From Bacteriovoracaceae bacterium UBA7317 (lineage in GTDB: Bacteria > Bdellovibrionota > Bacteriovoracia > Bacteriovoracales > Bacteriovoracaceae), in NCBI GenBank assembly GCA_002474345.1, contig DKQD01000043.1:8333-35773 (forward strand): 27,441 nucleotides of DNA, read 5' to 3'. The notes beneath the pieces were generated by a model. That model did no database searches, was not told the origin of the DNA, and saw only the letters and a list, made by a program, of their open reading frames with translations. Shown here piece by piece: positions 22,783-27,441 of this stretch (the first letter of the stretch is position 1; the number at the start of each line of letters is the position of its first letter). The position numbers were made by a program, and so were the translations under genes.

Positions 22783-23799
22783 TTAGATCCTTTGTCTTTG
22801 AATTTGGCTCTCTCTTAAGGAAAAAATAGAGTATGAGTCTTTGTGTACAAGGAAAGGAAACTTTCTATTTGAAGCTTTTACAATAAAGTATTGTCCCTTT
22901 TCCATTTTTATACCAGGAAGTGAAGTGATTAACGAAGAGACTTTATATTCGATTTCATTACCTGCCTCTTCTTGAATAATAATTGAATAGAGAGGTGATC
23001 TTGTATACCTCTCTATTTTCTTTTCTAATTTCTCAGTAACTTCATCCAAAATAATTGTGCTTTTTAGATTGAGAAATTTATTTAAAACTTCAATTGAGGA
23101 GGAGGAATTAAACTTTTGTCCTCTATTATTTTTCCAGGTGTTTTGTTTGTCTTTATAAATAGAAATTTTACTTATTTTACTTGTCCTCCCTACTCTTTGA
23201 AAAAGTTTGAAAGCTTTTATTTCTTTGGGAGTCGTGCTAAAAATTTTTGTCTCTATAAAATCAGAAAGGTCAATTTTTTCTAAGGGAAAAGAAATTGAAT
23301 CAATTTGATAAATAATATCTTGGTCTTTTAAAGCAATATAAGTTGAATTTGTAATAGAGTCGACTAAACCAAGTTCAATTTGCATTTGGTTTTTTTCTTT
23401 GTCGGTTAACTTTAATTCCATTAGAGGGGGATTTAAGGAAAAATTTGAAATATTAATTGCATCTCTTTTGTAGATTTTTCTTATTTTTAAATTCTGAAGA
23501 GAATTAATAATAGACTCAATCGTTTCTGTGCGCGCAGGAAGATCTCTTGGGAATTTAAGTTCCCAAGGGCTTATAATTTGTTCTTTTGATTTATTTAAAT
23601 GAAAAATACCTAGCGAGTTTTTAAAGACAATTTTAGAAAGGTCTTTAAAGTCGTCCCTTTTAAAAACGAAGGCATAGTTGTCTAAATTGAACTTTTGAGC
23701 AGTAGGGGTTCTAAATAACTCCGTCATTATTGCACTTATACTAAGTATAAGGAAAAAGGAAAATAGGATAAGATTTGACGCTTTGGAAGGTTTATTCAT
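22783..23799 (-). CDS. DUF4340-like membrane-anchored protein
   Basis: A 338-residue protein with one N-terminal membrane helix (about 9-28) after a short basic start; the rest should be periplasmic. The segment IISPWELKFPRDLPARTETIESIINSL and the repeating beta-rich pattern resemble DUF4340 proteins. In other bacteria these are often encoded near GldF/GldG-like ABC transporters; no such genes are in this window. It has no Cys. The function is unknown and the family call rests on pattern similarity seen by eye. It ends 4 bases from the HD-GYP gene with no terminator between. Only a weak GGGAA precedes the ATG. The 119 bases upstream are very A/T-rich with several TATAAT-like strings but no paired promoter on the - strand. 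Confidence 0.6.
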   Translation of the reverse strand: MNKPSKASNLILFSFFLILSISAIMTELFRTPTAQKFNLDNYAFVFKRDDFKDLSKIVFKNSLGIFHLNKSKEQIISPWELKFPRDLPARTETIESIINSLQNLKIRKIYKRDAINISNFSLNPPLMELKLTDKEKNQMQIELGLVDSITNSTYIALKDQDIIYQIDSISFPLEKIDLSDFIETKIFSTTPKEIKAFKLFQRVGRTSKISKISIYKDKQNTWKNNRGQKFNSSSSIEVLNKFLNLKSTIILDEVTEKLEKKIERYTRSPLYSIIIQEEAGNEIEYKVSSLITSLPGIKMEKGQYFIVKASNRKFPFLVHKDSYSIFSLRESQIQRQRI

Positions 23800-23918
23800 T
23801 TTTTTCCCACAATTCTTTTTATTTTTAATACACGTATATATCGAGCAGCTTTATTCTACTTTATACTGCCTTATAATAGAAACCACTTATAACTTATTTT
23901 TTCAATAGAAATTGCTGA

Positions 23919-24653
23919 TTACATATCTAGATCGTCTAATTCACCAAAATCGTCATCATCTTCACCAGATCCTTCCTGATCTTCTGCTTGTTGTACGGTA
24001 ACTTTTTCTGGTTCGATGGATAGTAAGAACTGCCTGAGCAGGCTTTTTTCACCAGGCTTTAAGAACGTAAACTTAAAGCACGCCCGGTAAGGAAGTTTTT
24101 GCTCTGAAATGACTCTAGAGCTCATTGAATGCTTTCTACAGTGGATAACCTGTGCATTAAGTGAAAACATTTTTGGAATTAAAAACTCAATAACTACATT
24201 TTTTCCTTCAATAAAACTATCTTCAGCGAAAAGGTAAATATGCTCCATATTTATTTCACTGAGAAGAGTCTTGCCTCTCGTTATTTTTTCTTCAGGTATT
24301 TGCGGGGTTCTTTGAATAACCAAATTACTGCCGCTATCTTCTGAAGATTCATCATTTTCTTCTTCTTCCTCTTCTTCCTCTTCCTCTTCACTTTCTTCGC
24401 CCTCTTCATCTGAGCTTAAATTTTTGAAAATGGCTTCAATATCTTGAGGCGAAACATTTCCTTGATACTCATCAATTAGGTCTTTTAAGGGAGGTGAGGA
24501 AACCTCTCGGTTTTCAGCTTCTTTGAGCCTAAACCTTATCACTTCTTCAATTTCTGTTCTAAGAGACCATATTTTCAAGGCTATTTTTTTTATTAGAACA
24601 GGGTCTTTTGATGCTTTGTGTATTGTCATGAATTCATTTTTTACCAATATCAC
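23919..24653 (-). CDS. PilZ-like protein with a long acidic linker
   Basis: A 244-residue cytoplasmic protein. The N-terminal 75 residues are helical and charged. Residues about 80-107 are almost all Glu, Ser and Asp, including a run of ten or so Glu. Residues about 120-215 form a beta-rich domain like PilZ (VVIEFLIPKMFSLNAQVIHC, then YRACFKFTFLKPGEKSLLRQFL), the fold that binds cyclic di-GMP. The usual R-x-x-x-R and D/N-x-S-x-x-G ligand motifs are not clear, so binding is doubtful. The C-terminus is again acidic (GEDDDDFGELDDLDM). For the start, GTG 24653 or ATG 24629 are both possible and neither has a good ribosome binding site. The gene is divergent from the subtilisin gene. Confidence 0.6.
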   Translation of the reverse strand: MILVKNEFMTIHKASKDPVLIKKIALKIWSLRTEIEEVIRFRLKEAENREVSSPPLKDLIDEYQGNVSPQDIEAIFKNLSSDEEGEESEEEEEEEEEEENDESSEDSGSNLVIQRTPQIPEEKITRGKTLLSEINMEHIYLFAEDSFIEGKNVVIEFLIPKMFSLNAQVIHCRKHSMSSRVISEQKLPYRACFKFTFLKPGEKSLLRQFLLSIEPEKVTVQQAEDQEGSGEDDDDFGELDDLDM

Positions 24654-24664
24654 GCTTTGCGTGA
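24650..24664. repeat. inverted repeat TCACGC-TTT-GCGTGA in the divergent PilZ/subtilisin region
   Basis: A perfect 6-base inverted repeat with a 3-base centre overlaps the first possible start codon (GTG) of the PilZ-like gene. A second palindrome, TAACATGTTA (24711-24720), lies 46 bases further on, inside a CTAAC...GTTAG repeat (24705-24721). Either could be a regulator site between divergent genes; no regulator is known. Confidence 0.35.
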
Positions 24665-24777
24665 AGCGGTGAAACTTTTTCCCCCAGTGTCAAAAAGGGT
24701 TTTGCTAACGTAACATGTTAGAGTGCCTAAAATACTTCTTTGAGTTTAATCAAGGCTTTAATCCTTAGGAGGGATTC

Positions 24778-26496
24778 ATGAAACATTTGACCCGATTCGG
24801 TCTAATCCTCAGTCTTTTCTCAGCCCCATTTAGTAGTTATGGAAAATTTCAAAATAATGAAGTCCCTCACGTAGACGGTGAAATGATTGTTAAATTAAAA
24901 TTTAATACAAATCAGAGTCAAGCATTCAAAAGGTTTCAGCGAATTGGCGTAACCTATGATAGAGTCTTAAAACTAACTTATGGCACTTTGTATGTCGTTA
25001 AGTTCAATGCCACAGAAAAGTCTATTCAGTCAGTTCAAGGATCATTACTTGAAGACCCTTCTGTTGAGTATGCGGAGCCAAACTTCATTTATAATCTAAT
25101 AAAGCCTGTTGAACCAAAGACGATCAAAGGCATGTTAAGCCCTCTTGAAGAAGAGACCCCAGCTTACACCCCCAATGATCCTAAATTTGATGATCTTTGG
25201 GGCCTAAACAATACTGGAAATAATGGAAGAGGTATTAATGGTGTTCGGGGAGCAGATATAAATGCTCTTAAGGCTTGGGAAATTGAAAAAGGTTCAAAGG
25301 GAATCACAATCGCTGTTATTGATACTGGTATTGACTACAACCATAAAGACCTCAAGGATCAAATTTGGGTCAATGAAGCCGAGGCAAATGGTGAGAGAGG
25401 CGTTGATGACGACGAAAACGGTTATGTTGATGATATACATGGATATGACTTTGCCAATAATGATGGGGATCCTCTTGATGGGAACAGTCACGGTACTCAT
25501 TGCGCAGGGACTATTGGTGCCATCCATAACAATGCTCTAGGTGTTGCCGGTGTTATGGCCGATGTAACTCTTGTACCTATTAAGTTTTTAACAGATAGTG
25601 GAAGCGGAACAACAGAAAATGCTATCCGTTCCATCGATTACGCTACAAAACTTAATGTTGATATTATGTCTAATTCCTGGGGCGGAGGCGGATACTCAGA
25701 GGCCCTAAAGGAAGCGATTGCTAATGCTAGTAAAGAAGGAATTGTATTTACGGCAGCGGCTGGCAATAGTGGATCAAACAACGATCAAAGACCTCACTAT
25801 CCTTCAAATTATAAAGTGCCAGGTGTTATTTCTGTAGCAGCTTCAACTGCTGACGATAGTTTAGCAAGCTTTTCTTGCTATGGAAGAAAAACTGTTCATA
25901 TAGCTGCTCCAGGAAAAAATATCCTTTCAACAGTTAAAGGAAATTCTTACAAATCTCTTTCTGGTACATCAATGGCGACTCCACATGTTTCCGGCGCGAT
26001 TGGACTTCTACTTAGCCAAGAGGGAAGGATTCCGCATGATGTTCTAAAAGAAAGATTAATGGGAACATCTGTACCTCTTCCGGTTCTTAGAGGAAAAGTT
26101 ATATCAGGAAGCGGACGTTTGGATGCCTTTAACCTTCTAACAAATACAAGACCTGAAAGAAATGAGCCAAAGCCATCGGATTGGGAAACAATTAAGGTAG
26201 AAAAATTTGAAAGTGAACACCCTTATGGAAATAATGCCAAAATGGAAAGGTCGTTTAACTTTCCTGGAGCTAAGTTTATTAGGGTTAAAGTTAAGAAATT
26301 TGAATTAGAAAAAAATTACGACTTCTTAATTGTCTCAGGAAAGGGAAGAACTGTAGAAAAGATTTCAGAAAATGGTGAAAATTACAGCTCTCAATATGTG
26401 GAAGGTGACACAATAAAAGTACAGTTTAGATCCGACAGATCTATCAATAAGTGGGGATTTGTTATTGAGGAAATTGAGGTTGTTAAAAAGAAATAA
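24778..26496 (+). CDS. secreted subtilisin-like protease (S8) with propeptide and CUB-like tail
   Basis: An exported serine endopeptidase of 572 residues. The signal peptide spans about 1-22. An I9-type propeptide (about 35-107) ends with a segment like SVEYAEPNFIYNL. The catalytic domain spans about 135-455 with Asp182 (VIDTGID), His238 (NSHGTHCAG), oxyanion Asn330 (AAGNSG) and Ser398 (SGTSMATPH), so it should be active. The C-terminal 105 residues form a CUB-like beta domain (EKFESEHPYGNNAKM, then KWGFVIEEIEV), often seen on secreted peptidases and thought to aid binding. A strong GGAGG ribosome binding site precedes the ATG. The gene stands alone, with a strong terminator 40 bases downstream. 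A role in digestion of external or prey protein is likely but inferred. Confidence 0.94.
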   Translation: MKHLTRFGLILSLFSAPFSSYGKFQNNEVPHVDGEMIVKLKFNTNQSQAFKRFQRIGVTYDRVLKLTYGTLYVVKFNATEKSIQSVQGSLLEDPSVEYAEPNFIYNLIKPVEPKTIKGMLSPLEEETPAYTPNDPKFDDLWGLNNTGNNGRGINGVRGADINALKAWEIEKGSKGITIAVIDTGIDYNHKDLKDQIWVNEAEANGERGVDDDENGYVDDIHGYDFANNDGDPLDGNSHGTHCAGTIGAIHNNALGVAGVMADVTLVPIKFLTDSGSGTTENAIRSIDYATKLNVDIMSNSWGGGGYSEALKEAIANASKEGIVFTAAAGNSGSNNDQRPHYPSNYKVPGVISVAASTADDSLASFSCYGRKTVHIAAPGKNILSTVKGNSYKSLSGTSMATPHVSGAIGLLLSQEGRIPHDVLKERLMGTSVPLPVLRGKVISGSGRLDAFNLLTNTRPERNEPKPSDWETIKVEKFESEHPYGNNAKMERSFNFPGAKFIRVKVKKFELEKNYDFLIVSGKGRTVEKISENGENYSSQYVEGDTIKVQFRSDRSINKWGFVIEEIEVVKKK

Positions 26497-26536
26497 TAAA
26501 GACTTTGTAAAACTTAAACTTTAAATGATCAAAAAC

Positions 26537-26570
26537 AAAAAAGGACCTCTAAATAGAGGTCCTTTTTTTT
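26537..26570. terminator. bidirectional intrinsic terminator between the subtilisin gene and rpmB
   Basis: AAGGACCTCT pairs with AGAGGTCCTT around a 4-base loop (AAAT). An A-run precedes the stem and a T-run follows it, so it can end both convergent transcripts. Confidence 0.93.
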
Positions 26571-26594
26571 ATAAGAATACTTAATTATTTTTTT

Positions 26595-26828
26595 CTACTG
26601 AATGAGGTGGCTGAACTTCCTCAAGAACTTAGAGAGAGATCCAACTTTATCAAGAGTTCTAATGGCGCTCGTAGAAAGCTTAAGCTTAACAGTTTCACCA
26701 GTTTCAGGGTCGTAGACTCTTTTATTATGAAGGTTAACTTGTTGTTTCATCTTCGTTTTGTTGTTGGCATGAGAAACTTTATTCCCTACTAATCTTCTTT
26801 TTCTTGTAAGATCGCATGCGCGTGCCAT
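26595..26828 (-). CDS. rpmB: large-subunit ribosomal protein bL28
   Basis: A 77-residue bL28 beginning MARACDLTRKRRLVGNKVSHANN, with the usual RVYDPETGETVKLKLSTSAIRTLDKVG C-terminal part. The single Cys shows that the zinc-binding Cys set of some L28 forms is missing. For the start, ATG 26828 lies 8 bases after AAGGA. An in-frame ATG at 26834 almost touches that site and is less likely. rpmG (L33), often next to rpmB, is not adjacent here. A promoter is visible upstream. Confidence 0.95.
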   Translation of the reverse strand: MARACDLTRKRRLVGNKVSHANNKTKMKQQVNLHNKRVYDPETGETVKLKLSTSAIRTLDKVGSLSKFLRKFSHLIQ

Positions 26829-26874
26829 AGTCATCTTCCTTTTTACATTGTCAATTATGCTCTAACAGGAGCGG

Positions 26875-26903
26875 ACTATATCGTTTCTTTGGGCAAAGGG
26901 CAA
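26875..26903 (-). promoter_or_regulatory. sigma70-type promoter for rpmB
   Basis: On the - strand TTGCCC (26898-26903) and TATAGT (26875-26880) are exactly 17 bases apart. The start would be near 26868. A small inverted repeat, GCTC-GAGC (26859-26872), lies at the start region. This is the best-looking promoter in the window. Confidence 0.55.
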
Positions 26904-26932
26904 GGGTGAATCTAAAAAAGGAAGTCAAAAAC

Positions 26933-27441
26933 TTAAAGGCTACACCAGCCTGCTGCTACGAGTCTAGAGCCCTCTAGGACAGCATTTGTCATGTGTTCGA
27001 AGTGGTCGTGACCAGTCAAAAAGATGGTAAGAGTTCCAAAAGGAAGGGCCCCAATATTGTAAATTGGCACTTCATATTGGGCCTTATGCACCTTTTTTCT
27101 TATACTTAATGCTCCACCTCTAATTTGAGACGGTTCTAAATTAAGGGAGAGTGAAAAAGCGAGGACCCTTGAGCCATCGTCATGCCAGATACCATCTTCG
27201 TCAGGTGACTGTCTTAAGGATAGTAAGTGCTCAATCGATTCAAAATGAGTCACTTCCTCCAGCGCTTTATAAATAAGGCCGCCTTTTTGACACATTAAGT
27301 CTATTTCTGAGTCGAGAGAAGCCCAGTCTTTCTCCCGAATAATTTTTTTTAAGTCACTTTTTAGCTCTAGGGAGGTTAAAAAAAAGCCATGTTTATATAG
27401 AAGTGAAAAAGGAGCATCTGATTCTTTTTTTATTTCCTTAA
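26933..27441 (-). CDS. 2OG-Fe(II) oxygenase family protein (5' end outside the window)
   Basis: The reading frame is open from the right edge of the window to the TAA at 26933, so the N-terminus is missing; about 169 residues are visible. An internal ATG at 27295 is not the likely start because coding-like sequence continues upstream (KHGFFLTSLELKSDL). The C-terminal part has the double-stranded beta-helix pattern of Fe(II)/2-oxoglutarate dioxygenases: IWHDDGSRVLAFSLSLN (His and Asp metal ligands), RGGALSIRKK, FGTLTIFLTG, and HMTNAVLEGSRLVAAGWC (the distal His and the 2OG-binding Arg). This is closest in style to prolyl-hydroxylase/PKHD-type enzymes. The substrate is unknown. It is upstream of rpmB on the same strand, but rpmB has its own promoter. 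Confidence 0.72.
   Translation of the reverse strand, partial: KEIKKESDAPFSLLYKHGFFLTSLELKSDLKKIIREKDWASLDSEIDLMCQKGGLIYKALEEVTHFESIEHLLSLRQSPDEDGIWHDDGSRVLAFSLSLNLEPSQIRGGALSIRKKVHKAQYEVPIYNIGALPFGTLTIFLTGHDHFEHMTNAVLEGSRLVAAGWCSL

Noticed and set aside
23872..23877. TATAAT on the + strand between the DUF4340-like and PilZ-like genes
   Set aside because: No + strand gene follows for 900 bases, and the flanking sequence is A/T-rich enough to give it by chance.
24361..24420. Repeat-like tcttcctc tract
   Set aside because: It is the codon run for the poly-Glu linker of the PilZ-like protein, not a separate repeat element.
25262..25540. 92-residue frame inside the subtilisin gene
   Set aside because: Covers the Asp/His active-site region of the protease in another frame; low-complexity Met/Leu/Thr product.

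Overview
The window is AT-rich, densely coded chromosomal DNA from a Gram-negative bacterium. There are about 25 protein genes, no RNA genes, no insertion sequences and no CRISPR array. The mix of genes suggests a Bdellovibrio-like organism of the Bacteriovoracales/Halobacteriovorax type: HD-GYP proteins with altered receivers, a PilZ-like protein, an exported trypsin and an exported subtilisin, a DUF4340-like protein and an Rsm22-family methyltransferase on a low-GC background. This assignment is an inference from gene content and style; no marker gene proves it. No stretch over 300 bases lacks a gene. The longest gap is about 170 bases, between pyrE and gltA.

Region 1 (about 1-10031, all + strand) starts with a cysteine desulfurase followed by thiI, a sulfur-relay pair for tRNA 4-thiouridine. 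Next come a Prc/Tsp-type S41 periplasmic protease with a coupled unknown 76-residue protein, a GT9 heptosyltransferase-like enzyme, an L-Ala-D/L-Glu epimerase-like enolase-superfamily enzyme, an MltD-like lytic transglycosylase lipoprotein with two LysM repeats, and a GT4 glycosyltransferase. The theme is envelope work: LPS or glycan building, peptidoglycan cleavage and peptide salvage.

Region 2 (10039-16777, all - strand) holds a 73-residue protein resembling the ExoX C-terminal domain, a degenerate HD-GYP protein, dppABC (peptide-binding protein plus two permeases, without the ATPase genes), a trypsin-like lipoprotein and sfsA. A small exported protein lies directly upstream of sfsA. Together with the epimerase and transglycosylase, DppABC could take up and process murein peptides, which would suit a predator digesting prey walls; this link is an inference.

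Region 3 (17164-20423, + strand) holds pyrE, gltA with a clear terminator, and an Rsm22-family protein. Convergent to it is rpmE2 (- strand), with a shared terminator at 20405-20437. A 121-residue unknown protein with a CGTC tail follows on the - strand.

Region 4 (21327-27441) holds a pseudo-receiver/HD-GYP protein (+), a DUF4340-like membrane protein (-), a PilZ-like protein with a poly-Glu linker (-), an exported subtilisin with a CUB-like tail (+), rpmB (-), and the 5'-truncated end of a 2OG-Fe(II) oxygenase (-) that runs off the window.

I found no convincing large undescribed system. The best leads are the intact/degenerate HD-GYP pair with a shared N-terminal module, the ATPase-less dppABC, the Rsm22 gene starting 12 bases after a terminator, and several small unassigned genes.
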